The notes under the pieces were generated by a model. That model saw only the letters and a list, made by a program, of their open reading frames with translations, did not search any database and was not told the origin of the DNA. 64,000 nucleotides of DNA from Fictibacillus solisalsi (GTDB lineage Bacteria > Bacillota > Bacilli > Bacillales > Fictibacillaceae): the NCBI RefSeq assembly GCF_900103485.1, contig NZ_FNHW01000001.1, positions 2,625,057 to 2,689,056 on the forward strand. Reading direction: 5' to 3'. Positions 35,344-44,472 of the stretch are shown one piece after another (within the stretch, counting starts at the first letter, position 1; every line of letters starts with the position of its first letter). The position numbers and the translations under genes are program-made.

Positions 35344-36234
35344 TTAATTAAAAACAATGGTTTTGTTTTCGTGAACGAGCACACGATCCTGCAGATGCCA
35401 GTTGACCGCACGCGCCAGCACACTTCGTTCGATCGAACGGCCAATTTTCTTCAGATCATCCGCATTATGATGATGGCTTACGCGCTCTACTCCCTGCTCA
35501 ATGATCGGACCTTCATCGAGGTCATTGGTTACATAATGAGATGTTGCACCAATCAGCTTCACACCCCGGTTATACGCCCGTTCATACGGCTTGGCCCCGA
35601 TAAAAGCCGGCAGGAAGGAATGATGAATGTTGATAATGCGGTGCGGATGTTTTGAAACAAAATTTGGCGTTAAGATTTGCATGTAACGCGCCAGTATGAT
35701 GAGTTCAATATTATATTCATCCAGCAGCTGAAGCTGTTTTTCCTCCACTTCCTGGCGAATGTCCTTGTTCGCCGGTATGTAATAAAACGGGATGCCGAGC
35801 GACTCCACCAACCCTTTTGAGGTTTCATGATTGCTGATGACAAGCGCAATATCTGCGTCCAAATCCCCGTTTTGATATTCCCATAAAAGTTCAAGGAGAC
35901 AGTGCGGTTCTTTTGAAACAAAAATGGCGGTCCTTTTTCGTTTGGATGCCAGTGACAACCGCCAGTCCATGTTAAATTCAGAGGCGATTTTCGAAAACGC
36001 CTGTTTCAGCCCTTCCGCCCGCTCGTGCAGGTTATCGATTTCGAACTCCACGCGCATGAAGAACATTCCCGCTTCCGGGTCTGTGGAATGCTGGTTGGAT
36101 TCCACAATATTGGCTCCCTGTCCATATAAAAACTGGGATACCGCCGCCACAATCCCAGGCTGGTCTCCACAGCTGATCAGCAGTCTCGCTTTAGTCGTGT
36201 TTCGTGCTTGTTCAATCATTTGCCTAATCTCCAT
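35344..36234 (-). CDS. purU: Formyltetrahydrofolate deformylase
   Basis: Hydrolyses 10-formyl-THF to formate and THF, balancing one-carbon pools. An N-terminal ACT domain (LLISCGDQPGIVAAVSQFLY) is followed by a formyltransferase-like catalytic domain with the substrate-binding loop INIHHSFLPAFIGAKPY and the catalytic Asp in VTNDLDEGPIIEQ. About 296 aa from ATG 36234 (MEIRQM, behind AAAAGG); an ATG at 36267 is possible. It shares purine and one-carbon metabolism with the neighbouring nucleoside transporter. Confidence 0.95.
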   Translation of the reverse strand: MEIRQMIEQARNTTKARLLISCGDQPGIVAAVSQFLYGQGANIVESNQHSTDPEAGMFFMRVEFEIDNLHERAEGLKQAFSKIASEFNMDWRLSLASKRKRTAIFVSKEPHCLLELLWEYQNGDLDADIALVISNHETSKGLVESLGIPFYYIPANKDIRQEVEEKQLQLLDEYNIELIILARYMQILTPNFVSKHPHRIINIHHSFLPAFIGAKPYERAYNRGVKLIGATSHYVTNDLDEGPIIEQGVERVSHHHNADDLKKIGRSIERSVLARAVNWHLQDRVLVHENKTIVFN

Positions 36235-36458
36235 TTCTTTGCCTTTTAGTATCTGAGTATACGGCATTGGAGCGGAAAAGTGAAATGAAAAAGGGGGCTA
36301 GTCGTTGGAGGGGAGGTGGTACATGGTGGATTTGTGATTTCCATCATGGTGTGTGGTGGTAGAGCGAAGTAATCGAGTCGTTAAATGAACAGAAGAAATA
36401 AGAAGAAAATTCCTTGCTTGCTGGTTGGTAATCGTTGGGCCTATTAACAGGAATAATC

Positions 36459-37255
36459 TTAAAGGGCATCAACATGAGCATTTTTGCAGGTACAAAAGCA
36501 ATTTTCACAAAACCAGCTTCCATGTCTTCTTTCCATCGGTAAAAGGCCGCAATCTTTGCACTGTACTCCTTTTAAAAGTTCATGTCTTCCAATGCCAAAC
36601 TGCTCCAGGATATCAGAATTTGCCTCACTGTGTTGTTTTATAAGAAGACGGATTATTTTCTTTAACTGCTTGTCTGTAAGAACATCCTGATGACAGGCAT
36701 CTAATTCAGTGATTTTAAGTGGAAGGGCTTCCCGATGAAGGATCGTTCTACGCAGATAGTTATGTTCAGGAGAAATTGTTATTTGGGAGTTTGGATTACT
36801 AAAATTACTACAAAAGATTTAATAGGAACTTCAGTAATCTTATGTTTTGTTAACCAAGCTCCAAGCTGAGTCTCATGCCGTTTTACTTGAAGGATCGGGT
36901 CGGGAAAGACTTCTTCCATCGTTCGATGGAATTCCTGGTCAAAAAATAGTTTACCGGCGATGTTTTCGCGATGTTTTTCACTTCTAACATGAGGATGAAC
37001 TTAGGGGAAATGAGCAAAGTATCAATTTGAAAGAAATAATCGTTATGAGGCAGACGGAGATCGTGAAGTATGAAGTAGTTGTGAAAGGTCAGGAAGCTAA
37101 GGGATAGTCTATGGAGTGCTCTCCTCTATACCCGGCCATCTTTTTTGCGAGATTTTCTTATATATAGGGGATTTTCGGATGATTTTTTGGCAGCCGGCGC
37201 AACAATGATTGTAATTTTAGATCATTAGCGGCAATTGCCGCTTTTTAACGATCAT
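36459..37255 (-). pseudogene. NERD-domain protein, multiply frameshifted
   Basis: Pieces in several minus-strand frames reassemble a NERD (nuclease-related) protein. An N-terminal MIVKKRQLPLMI piece starts at ATG 37255 behind AGGGAG. AKKMAGYRGEHSIDYPLAS, HDLRLPHNDYFFQIDTLLI, LEVKNIA, KLFFDQEFHRTMEEVFPDP and TQLGAWLTKHKITEVPI follow, then a C-terminal CKDCGLLPMERRHGSWFCENC zinc-ribbon-like tail ending at 36459. At least four frameshifts or stops interrupt it, so it is inactive but recently lost. Confidence 0.8.
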
Positions 37256-37319
37256 TTTATCACTCCCTTTGCTTAATTTAATACGATTATAAGGGAGAAC
37301 AGATCCCAGAATTTAACTT

Positions 37320-37411
37320 ACTCTCAAAAATCCTGTATTTATTCTCAAAAAATTTTATTTATTCTCAAAACAGGTCACTTTTTTCTCATATTCCGGTTAA
37401 ATATTCTCAAA
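37320..37411 (-). repeat. Five phased TTTTGAGAAT repeats upstream of the NERD pseudogene
   Basis: On the minus strand TTTTGAGAAT-like decamers end at 37320, 37341, 37361, 37381 and 37402: three near-perfect (TTTTGAGAGT, TTTTGAGAAT twice), GTTTGAGAAT, and a weaker TATGAGAAAA. The spacing is 20-21 bases, two turns of the helix, so all copies face one side of the DNA. They lie between the alkD-like stop (37494) and the NERD start (37255). Confidence 0.65.
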
Positions 37412-37493
37412 CTGATTAACCTCAATGCATTTCGACTAATTTCGACACATTTGTTCGCAACTTCCCCCCACCTCCTTCCCTCAGGCATCCAAT

Positions 37494-38201
37494 CTAACAA
37501 ATACACGTCTTCTTTTTCACCCCGATCTTGCCGCGGTTCTTCACTTTTAAGATATAGTCAGCAGCAAGTGGGACTTTACAGGCGGTATTGCCGACATTTA
37601 CATCAACCTTGCCGATCCGGTCTGCTGCGGCCAAGGCTTCGTCATGCAAGTCGGATACGGCACTTCCGGCCATGATCACAAAGCCGTTCATGGCGTAGCG
37701 AACACGATTTCGTTCCCCGTGGATGGTATCTTCCACCCGTTTCAGCAACCCGCGAATTTCCTGCAAGTCTAGTTCTTCGTCCGGAGTAATCGACATATAG
37801 CCTGCATAGGTGCTCCAGCCGCATACGGCCACCATCTCCCGGTCGTCGTCCATCCACTTGCGTGCCAACTCCAGCGCAAACGGACTTTCTGCTGCCGCAT
37901 TGGCTACAGTATACTCCGCAGGCATGTACCAATTCGCTTTTTCCACCCACTGTTCCAGCCGCTCTTTAGTCAGCTTTAACGGATCTACCGCAAGTCCAGC
38001 GAGGTACATCGCATCATGGTTACCGGTATCATACAACGCCAGAGCCAGTTCCTGATCCTTTTTCACGTATTTAACCAGCTTCTTAAGATCCCCTACCTTC
38101 ACGCCAAACAACGGTTCCTTTGCGCCATGCCTCATAAAGGTTTTTTTCGTTTGCTCTGAGCCCATTTCTTCCAGCTGGCTCATGATTTCTTCAACTGTCA
38201 T
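37494..38201 (-). CDS. DNA alkylation repair protein, AlkD-like HEAT-repeat family
   Basis: A 235-aa all-helical protein of the AlkD superfamily (HEAT-like repeats). It contains FGVKVGDLKKLVKYVKKDQELA at about 34-56, LAGLAVDPLKLTKERLEQWV, and VCGWSTYAGYMSI near 125. AlkD removes positively charged alkyl-purines without base flipping, but many members of this branch are untested. The start at ATG 38201 has AGAGGTGAT upstream; a GTG two codons earlier is possible. It ends in a basic tail with a CxC. Confidence 0.82.
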   Translation of the reverse strand: MTVEEIMSQLEEMGSEQTKKTFMRHGAKEPLFGVKVGDLKKLVKYVKKDQELALALYDTGNHDAMYLAGLAVDPLKLTKERLEQWVEKANWYMPAEYTVANAAAESPFALELARKWMDDDREMVAVCGWSTYAGYMSITPDEELDLQEIRGLLKRVEDTIHGERNRVRYAMNGFVIMAGSAVSDLHDEALAAADRIGKVDVNVGNTACKVPLAADYILKVKNRGKIGVKKKTCIC

Positions 38202-38256
38202 TCTCACATCACCTCTTCTGCAATAATTCGCTTCCCCCTCAAATAATCCTCCACAA

Positions 38257-38293
38257 AAAAAAGGCCCGCCCCAATCAGACAGACCTTTTAAAA
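38257..38293 (-). terminator. Terminator of the RND exporter gene
   Basis: AAAAGGTCTGTC-TGATTG-GGGCGGGCCTTTT with GU pairs and eight T on the minus strand. Confidence 0.65.
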
Positions 38294-38296
38294 CAA

Positions 38297-41200
38297 TTAT
38301 TCAGCGGTTTGGCGCTTTCTGTTTTTTCTTGTTAATTTCATTAAAAACTCATAAACCACTGGCACGATGATCAGGGTCAGCAGCGTGGAGCTGGTGAGAC
38401 CGCCGATAACCGTAACGCCAAGGCCTTTGGAGATTAAGCCTCCGCCTTCAAATCCGAGGGCGAGCGGAATCAATGCACCAATGGTGGCCAATGCGGTCAT
38501 CAGAATCGGACGTAAACGGGTGGCAGCTGCTTCCAAGAGCGCTTCACGCGTTGGCATTCCTTCGTTCTCCATATGGATCACTCGGTCAATCAGCACGATT
38601 GCGTTTGTAACCACGATTCCGATCAGCATGAGTGCGCCGATCATGGCGGAAATGCTGATGCTTTCATCCGCGATATATAGTGCCAAAAGCGCACCGATCA
38701 CGGTAAATGGCAGGGAGAACAAAATCGCAAATGGTGCAAGAGCGCCGCCAAATGTCACGACGAGTACAAAATAGACAATTGCAACTGCGGCAAGCATGGC
38801 CAGACCAAGCTGAGTGAAGGATTCGTTAATATCCTCAGTAACGCCGCCCATCTTGACGTCCACTCCATCCGGAAGATCCAGTTTGTCGATATCCTTTTGG
38901 ACATCCGTGGACACTTTGTTCACATTCTTACTTGTCACATCACCGCTTACACTCGCATAAATCTTATCATCCTTACGCGTAACGGTATCTGCGGTTTCGC
39001 CTTCTTTTACTTTGGCGACATCACTGATGGCTACTTCTTTTCCAGTCGCTGACTGCAGCTTCTTGTTGGTTAGATCATCAATATTCTTGTAGCTGTTTTT
39101 ATCCACTTTCACATAAACGTTGACGTCTTTTCCATCTTTCTTCAGGGTTGTTAAGGCGGATTGATCACCTGAATCGTTCAATGCCATGCCGATCTGGCTG
39201 GCTGTAAGACCAAGCTTGGTTAACTTTTCCTGATCTGCTGCAAGAGTGTATTCTTGATACGCTTTGGAAAGGCTGGAACCAACGTTTCTCAAATCGTTCC
39301 GGTCGTTGAGAATCTTTTGGACCTTCTCAGTTACCGGCTTAATATCGTTCATGTTATTTCCGTAGACTTGGATTTCAAGCTTGTTGCTTCCACCGGTAGC
39401 GCCAAAGTCCTGCGCCTTCCATTCTCCTTTGTCGGTGGTTCCCTTAAGATCGTCAATGACCTTCTTCTGTTCTTTTTCAAAGTTGGGCGTATCTTTGTCA
39501 TACTCCATAAAGAACATGGCCTGATTGCTGGCCGCAGGGTTCATCGGGTTCTCCCCGCCAACGGAATATTGGATCGTTTTAACATGGTTTCGGTCAAGCA
39601 GAAGTTTCTCTGCTTTTCGTGCTTCATCTTCCACTTCCTTTTTCGTCTGGCCTGGTTCCGGATTAAAGGTAGCAATGACCATCTTCTGTTCATCGGACGG
39701 CAGGAAGCTGACGCCGATCTTCGGTACCAGGAACAAGCTGCCGGCAAGCAAAAGAATAGCTAGGCCGAACGAAACAATTTTATGGCTGAGCGACCAGTTC
39801 AATACTCTTCTGTAAAAACCGGCAAGTGCGCCAGGCTTTTCGTGGTCCACTTCATTCTTTTTGCTAAGTCCGTTTTTGAATAAAGAATCCGCAAAAGCCG
39901 GTACGACGGTAATCGCCACGATTAAGGAGGCCACAAGGGCAAAAACAATCGTCAGAGCAAACGGCATAAAGAGCTCACCGACGGGCCCTTTTACTAGACC
40001 CAATGGTAAAAATACGGCAATGGTCACAATCGTGGAGGACATGATCGGGATAAACATTTCGCGGGTAGCGGCTGTAATGAGCTGCTTGCCTCGGATCTCT
40101 TCCCCTTTAAGTGACATCCTGCGGTAGATATTTTCGATAACGACGATGGAGTCATCCACTACCCGCCCGATGGCGACCGTCATGGCTCCAAGGGTCATAA
40201 TGTTCAGCGTGATATCCATTTGTTTTAACGCCAGAATCGCCATTAACAGCGATAGCGGGATGGAAATGACCGCGATAATGGTAGAGCGGAAATTCCGTAA
40301 AAACAGAAGAATAATGATGATGGCAAACAATCCGCCGATCAACGCTTTATTCAGCATCGTGCTGACCGAATCCTTGATTGGTGTTGCCTGATCAAAGACG
40401 TTGACCGTCTTCAAACCTTCGTGCTCTTTTTTCAGCTGCTTTAATTCTTTATTTACTGCATCAGCTACATTTACCGTATTGGCATCCGCAGATTTGATCA
40501 CTTGAAGACCGATGGATTCCTGGCCATTCGTTCTTGAAATAGACTCTGCTTTTCCGATGGTTTTGATGGAAGCAACATCTTTTAACTTTACAGTCGGAAG
40601 ATCTGTTGGCTGTGCTTGCAGCGTTGCATCTGCCTGCTGGGAAGCTCCTTTACCGCCAGCTTGCTGCTGGGCTCCCTGACCGCCCGTCTGCTGCTGGGCT
40701 CCCTGACCGCCCGCCTGCTGCTGGGCTCCCTGACCGCCCGCCTGCTGCTGGGCTCCCTGACCCTGTCCTCCTGTACCAGATGCTTGAGGTGTTACCGGGA
40801 TTTCAAGGTTTTTCAGTTCTTTTACAGTAGTGATACTCCCATCAACAACCACCGATTTTTCGGTGTTGTTAAAATTGTACAATCCTAGCGGCATCGAGGA
40901 ATTAGCGCCTTTAATGAATTGCTTGACGCTGTCTTCCGTCAATCCGTTTTTCTTTAATTCATCGTCTTTAAAATTAAGCTGGACTTCTTCTACGTTTTGT
41001 CCGGCTACCTGTACGGATGAAACGCCCTCCACTCCTTCAAGGGTTGGAACGACATCATCTTCAACAACTTTGGTAAGATCCTTCAGCGATTTGTCCTTGT
41101 CGGAAACACTTAATGACAAAATCGGAAGGTCATTAAAGCTTTGCCGTGACACGCTTGGATCGTCCACTGAATCGGGGAGATTAATGTTGGCAAGAGCTTC

Positions 41201-41530
41201 TTGCACTTCCTCTTTTGCTTTTTCCATGTCTTTATCAAAACTGTATTCGATTTGTACCGATGAGACGTTTTGATAAGAAGAGGAAGTGACCGAATTCACT
41301 CCTGACAGATTCTTGACCTTCTTCTCTATGGGAATGGTCACTTTATCTGCTATCTCTTCAGGAGTTGCACCTGGATATGCTGCTGATACAGACACAATCG
41401 GTGTGTTGATGTTCGGCATCGTCTCGAGTTTCATATTTAAACCGGAATACAACCCGGCCGCTACAACAAGCAGCGTTAACAGCCAAACGGCAAATTTATT
41501 CTTTAAACAGAATCGGATAATTGCACTCAT
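38297..41530 (-). CDS. RND family efflux permease (SwrC/YerP-like)
   Basis: Resistance-nodulation-division pump of about 1077 aa with twelve membrane segments and two large extracytoplasmic loops, like B. subtilis SwrC, which exports surfactin. It has the N-terminal AAYPGATPEEIADKVTIPIE and the TM4 proton-relay stretch TLGAMTVAIGRVVDDSIVVIEN with Asp-Asp. A Gly/Gln repeat interrupts the first loop near residues 255-305. ATG 41530 (MSAIIRF) follows GGAGGGAGC. A divergent TetR gene lies 180 bases away and probably controls it. Confidence 0.93.
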   Translation of the reverse strand: MSAIIRFCLKNKFAVWLLTLLVVAAGLYSGLNMKLETMPNINTPIVSVSAAYPGATPEEIADKVTIPIEKKVKNLSGVNSVTSSSYQNVSSVQIEYSFDKDMEKAKEEVQEALANINLPDSVDDPSVSRQSFNDLPILSLSVSDKDKSLKDLTKVVEDDVVPTLEGVEGVSSVQVAGQNVEEVQLNFKDDELKKNGLTEDSVKQFIKGANSSMPLGLYNFNNTEKSVVVDGSITTVKELKNLEIPVTPQASGTGGQGQGAQQQAGGQGAQQQAGGQGAQQQTGGQGAQQQAGGKGASQQADATLQAQPTDLPTVKLKDVASIKTIGKAESISRTNGQESIGLQVIKSADANTVNVADAVNKELKQLKKEHEGLKTVNVFDQATPIKDSVSTMLNKALIGGLFAIIIILLFLRNFRSTIIAVISIPLSLLMAILALKQMDITLNIMTLGAMTVAIGRVVDDSIVVIENIYRRMSLKGEEIRGKQLITAATREMFIPIMSSTIVTIAVFLPLGLVKGPVGELFMPFALTIVFALVASLIVAITVVPAFADSLFKNGLSKKNEVDHEKPGALAGFYRRVLNWSLSHKIVSFGLAILLLAGSLFLVPKIGVSFLPSDEQKMVIATFNPEPGQTKKEVEDEARKAEKLLLDRNHVKTIQYSVGGENPMNPAASNQAMFFMEYDKDTPNFEKEQKKVIDDLKGTTDKGEWKAQDFGATGGSNKLEIQVYGNNMNDIKPVTEKVQKILNDRNDLRNVGSSLSKAYQEYTLAADQEKLTKLGLTASQIGMALNDSGDQSALTTLKKDGKDVNVYVKVDKNSYKNIDDLTNKKLQSATGKEVAISDVAKVKEGETADTVTRKDDKIYASVSGDVTSKNVNKVSTDVQKDIDKLDLPDGVDVKMGGVTEDINESFTQLGLAMLAAVAIVYFVLVVTFGGALAPFAILFSLPFTVIGALLALYIADESISISAMIGALMLIGIVVTNAIVLIDRVIHMENEGMPTREALLEAAATRLRPILMTALATIGALIPLALGFEGGGLISKGLGVTVIGGLTSSTLLTLIIVPVVYEFLMKLTRKNRKRQTAE
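40627..40761. repeat. 27-base tandem repeat inside the RND gene
   Basis: Four near-identical 27-base units (40654-40680, 40681-40707, 40708-40734, 40735-40761) and a degenerate fifth (40627-40653). Each encodes a nine-residue GGQGAQQQA-type unit. Because 27 is a multiple of three, slippage would change loop length without breaking the frame. Confidence 0.9.
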
Positions 41531-41552
41531 TTTTCCTGCTCCCTCCACTAAT

Positions 41553-41620
41553 GACTGACCAGTCGGATTATGCTATAATATAAATGAACGGTCATAACAG
41601 TTTTAAATATATCGGACCGT
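41553..41620. promoter_or_regulatory. RND/TetR divergent control region
   Basis: It contains the inverted repeat GACTG-AC-CAGTC (41553-41564) close to the RND start and wide arms ACGGTC (41588-41593) / GACCGT (41615-41620). These are the plausible operators of the divergent TetR protein. Confidence 0.5.
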
Positions 41621-41710
41621 CAGCTGTAATGCAAGGAATTATACAGAACGAATAATGAATAGATATCTTTTGGCAATTTAATTAGAAAAACAGTTACTCG
41701 GAGGTTTGGG

Positions 41711-42598
41711 ATGAAACAAAGAAAAGTCGAAATTATTGAATCTGCGATTGCTTTGTTTGCGGAGAAAGGTTTTCATTCAACATCGATCCAGGACATAACC
41801 GATCATGCTGGAATGTCTAAAGGAGCATTTTATAATTATTTTTCTTCAAAAGAAGAATTGATGGTAGCGCTTTTTCATTTCTATAATGATAAAATCACCC
41901 ATAGAATTTCAGAGATCGAAGGCCAAAACCTGCCTCCACGTGAAACGATTAAAAGGCAGATGATTGCGCTATTTACTTCCTTTACAGAACATAAAAACTT
42001 TATCATCATGCATTTCAGGGAACAAAATTCCACGATCAACGAAGAAATGCGGAAGCATATGCTGAAAACGCAGTACAAGTCTATGAAATGGCTGGAGAAA
42101 AACCTGCTCGCACTGTATGGAGAGGGTATTATCCCTCATTTGGGAGACTTAATCCTGATGGCTCAGGGGCTGCAAAACACCTACATTCGTATTTTTGTTT
42201 TCGATGACCAGCTGCTCCAGCCGGAGGCATTGGCAGAGTTTTTGCTTCAGCGGCTTGATGATATTGTAGAGGGTTTGAAGAAAAAGAACTCGGTGATGAT
42301 CTCCAGCGACAATCTGGAAAACCTTTTTTCGCGATTGCATCTTCATAGCGAACAGTCCTTGCAGGATACCATTCACCAACGCCTTTTTACGATGGCACAA
42401 ACAATGGACAGCCTTCCCCTTTCGGCCGAAAAAAGGGATGAAATGAAAAGCGTCATCGAATTTTTACTGAGTGAGAACGAAAAAGAAACACCGAACAAAA
42501 TGGTGTTCCAAGGGATGCTCGCCAACTTAAAAGGTATCAAAGAGCTGGAAAGTGACCGAAAGGATATCGCCCGGATTATGGGCATTGAACTTCTTTAA
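41711..42598 (+). CDS. TetR/AcrR family transcriptional regulator
   Basis: Regulator of 295 aa, long for the family. The N-terminal helix-turn-helix (about 8-55) reads ALFAEKGFHSTSIQDITDHAG then KGAFYNYFSSKEEL. A YerO-like all-helical ligand domain follows. AGGAGGTTTGGG-type ribosome site (CGGAGG) before ATG 41711. The divergent position next to the RND pump matches yerO-yerP (swrC) in B. subtilis and suggests repression of the pump until an inducer binds. Confidence 0.92.
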   Translation: MKQRKVEIIESAIALFAEKGFHSTSIQDITDHAGMSKGAFYNYFSSKEELMVALFHFYNDKITHRISEIEGQNLPPRETIKRQMIALFTSFTEHKNFIIMHFREQNSTINEEMRKHMLKTQYKSMKWLEKNLLALYGEGIIPHLGDLILMAQGLQNTYIRIFVFDDQLLQPEALAEFLLQRLDDIVEGLKKKNSVMISSDNLENLFSRLHLHSEQSLQDTIHQRLFTMAQTMDSLPLSAEKRDEMKSVIEFLLSENEKETPNKMVFQGMLANLKGIKELESDRKDIARIMGIELL

Positions 42599-42639
42599 AC
42601 AAAAAAATGCCAACGGTATTTGCCGCGGGCTTTTTTTTA

Positions 42640-43164
42640 TTAATGGCTAAGTTTTTTTGAACGGGTCATGACGGAACCAAGATAGACGGTTCCTCCGATA
42701 ACGACAGTGAATGTACTCCAGTAAAAAACAGGTGCCCAAATGGCCGATGAATCAGTACCCATCAGGATTCCGTGCAAAAAGGAAACCAGCCAAAGCGGAA
42801 AAACAAGATAGTGTGTTTTCTTCCATGCTGACCGGCCGATCATCTTCATGAAATCCGATGTGAAAAGAACGATGAGCAGTAAGTAAGCGCCAATGGTTCC
42901 CAACGCAGACAGAAGCGGCTCGTAGGATGATGCAAAAGGAATAAAAATCTCTGCCAGCGTGTATGGCTGGAACTGATCAAATAGCAGAAGAAAAGCATGA
43001 ATGCCGATAAAAAGCATCGCAACCTGGCCGATGATCTGGTGAAACGAAAGATAAAATCCTTTGTTTCGCGGGACATGGCGCAGAATTCCTGCAAGAAGAG
43101 ACAGGGTAAGCAAGAAATAAGCCGTCAATCCTGTCACACGTACGAGTATCCAAATCCAGTTCAT
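42640..43164 (-). CDS. Ferric reductase-like transmembrane domain protein
   Basis: Six-segment membrane protein of 174 aa. His residues lie in pairs suited to haem binding: FHQIIGQ and GIHAFLLL (about 42 and 56) on two helices, then KTHYLVFPLWLVSFLHGIL near 120. This matches the ferric-reductase/YedZ-type cytochrome b domain without a flavin domain. Its start overlaps the ApbE stop (ATGA). An electron-transfer role together with a flavinylated partner is likely. Confidence 0.82.
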   Translation of the reverse strand: MNWIWILVRVTGLTAYFLLTLSLLAGILRHVPRNKGFYLSFHQIIGQVAMLFIGIHAFLLLFDQFQPYTLAEIFIPFASSYEPLLSALGTIGAYLLLIVLFTSDFMKMIGRSAWKKTHYLVFPLWLVSFLHGILMGTDSSAIWAPVFYWSTFTVVIGGTVYLGSVMTRSKKLSH

Positions 43165-44051
43165 TGTGCCACCTCCATTTCTCTATATAATGTTTGATTT
43201 CCACCCGTCACAAGCTGATGGTCTTCGAAATAAATAAAGTACGCGATCCGCGGGAGGTTTTTCTGCAATAGGGCTCTCGCATCCTTAAACGGAAGAATAC
43301 AAAAGATTTTTGCAGCCATTTCTGCCTCCATCACGGTATCCGCAATAACACTCGCCTGCAAGACCCCATTGTTTGCCGGTTTTCCTGTTCGGCCATTCAG
43401 GATGTGATGCGAATTGTTCCACTTTCTATAATTCTTTCCTGAGGTCGCAAGGGCAGCATCCTTTAGCTGAAGGCAAATCATATCTTGTCCCATGTATACC
43501 GGATGCTCTATACCTGCAGTCATTGTGCCCGTAACGAGCAGGTCACCACCCGCATTAATCAGCCAATTCTCTGCTTTTGTATAAAAACGCTCCTTCATCC
43601 GGTCAATAATAAATCCTTTTCCAAAGCCGCCAAAGTCAAAAGAGAAGTGCTGCTTTTTCATGATCCAGCGATCCGTAAGTACCTCGATCGGCAAGCGAAA
43701 CGGAAGAGACCGCTCATTTGAGGAAACAGTCATCGGCTTTTCCATAAATGGCTCTCTTTCTTGAAATGAGGAAACATACCCTGCGCTCTTCATATCCTCG
43801 CCGACAAAAGGGTGAACATAGTAATGAGCAAGCTTCGCGAGTATTAATGACCGCTTTAACAGGTCAAACAGTTCGTGTTTCAAAAACACCGGTGAATGCA
43901 ATGACGCGTTATTTACAAAATCCAGCGAATTTCCCTTGATAAAACGGCTGGCGTTTTGTTCAAAGCTCAATATCTCTTCTTTCATCCGCTCTTTGATCTC
44001 CATTTTCATACCTTCCAAAATAATTTTACTGTTCATGGCTTGAAACATCAT
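43161..44051 (-). CDS. FAD:protein FMN transferase (ApbE family)
   Basis: ApbE-family enzyme of 296 aa, which moves FMN from FAD onto Thr/Ser of target proteins. Visible family motifs are FDFGGFGKGFIIDRM (near 140), ENWLINAGGDLLVTG, and SGKNYRKWNNSHHILNGRTGKPA with the HHI substrate motif. There is no lipobox, so it may act in the cytoplasm. It is shorter than typical ApbE (about 340) at the N-terminus. Coupled by ATGA overlaps at both ends. Confidence 0.88.
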   Translation of the reverse strand: MMFQAMNSKIILEGMKMEIKERMKEEILSFEQNASRFIKGNSLDFVNNASLHSPVFLKHELFDLLKRSLILAKLAHYYVHPFVGEDMKSAGYVSSFQEREPFMEKPMTVSSNERSLPFRLPIEVLTDRWIMKKQHFSFDFGGFGKGFIIDRMKERFYTKAENWLINAGGDLLVTGTMTAGIEHPVYMGQDMICLQLKDAALATSGKNYRKWNNSHHILNGRTGKPANNGVLQASVIADTVMEAEMAAKIFCILPFKDARALLQKNLPRIAYFIYFEDHQLVTGGNQTLYREMEVAQ

Positions 44052-44362
44052 CGCGACGAACCTGAACTTCCATGCCCCTGTTCAAATCCTCCGCTAGGAG
44101 CTTGCTGAAAATTATCCTGTCCCCAGTCAGATGATTGCCCTTGATCAAAATGATCGTTATCCTGCTGGCCGCCGTCTGTAAAACCGAATGAGCCGCCCTG
44201 ATCTTTGTTAAGGTCATCATCTTGATACGCGTGCCGTTTGCCGTTCTGCGTGGAGTTATTTGGTACAGCTGTGCCCGTCTGATGCTTGGAAACCAGCCCT
44301 CCGAATGTAAAGAAAGTCACAGCGCTAACGGAGATGACAGACCACTTCACTTTTTTATTCAT
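44048..44362 (-). CDS. Small Gln/Asp/Gly-rich exported protein in the ApbE operon
   Basis: A 104-aa protein with one N-terminal hydrophobic segment (about 7-25) and a low-complexity extracytoplasmic tail rich in Asp, Gln, Gly, Ser and Phe (GGSFGFTDGGQQDNDHFDQG). I do not recognise it. It overlaps the ApbE start by ATGA and must belong to the same system. The tail has no textbook flavinylation motif (no Ser/Thr-Gly-Ala-Thr). It could be a membrane-anchored partner or a scaffold for the haem/flavin pathway. Confidence 0.7.
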   Translation of the reverse strand: MNKKVKWSVISVSAVTFFTFGGLVSKHQTGTAVPNNSTQNGKRHAYQDDDLNKDQGGSFGFTDGGQQDNDHFDQGQSSDWGQDNFQQAPSGGFEQGHGSSGSSR

Positions 44363-44472
44363 TTATCACACACTCCTCTATTTAAAGGTGAATTATCGCT
44401 TTGTTCTTCTTGAGGTATAAACAAAGTTTAATTCGTAAAGCTTAATAAATCCTTAACTTTAAAACACTCTTG

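Noticed and set aside
36425-36690. Plus-strand Cys-rich frames
   Set aside because: They are antisense to the zinc-ribbon part of the NERD pseudogene.
38367-38774. Plus-strand frame opposite the RND 3' end
   Set aside because: Shadow of a conserved membrane region, with no start signals.
40627-40761. Short regular repeats resembling a CRISPR array
   Set aside because: The units are contiguous with no spacers and lie in frame inside a conserved transporter gene.
40606-40888. Plus-strand frames encoding repeated LPDRPPAAG or LLLGSLTAR units
   Set aside because: They are antisense readings of the 27-base tandem repeat inside the RND gene, without ribosome sites.
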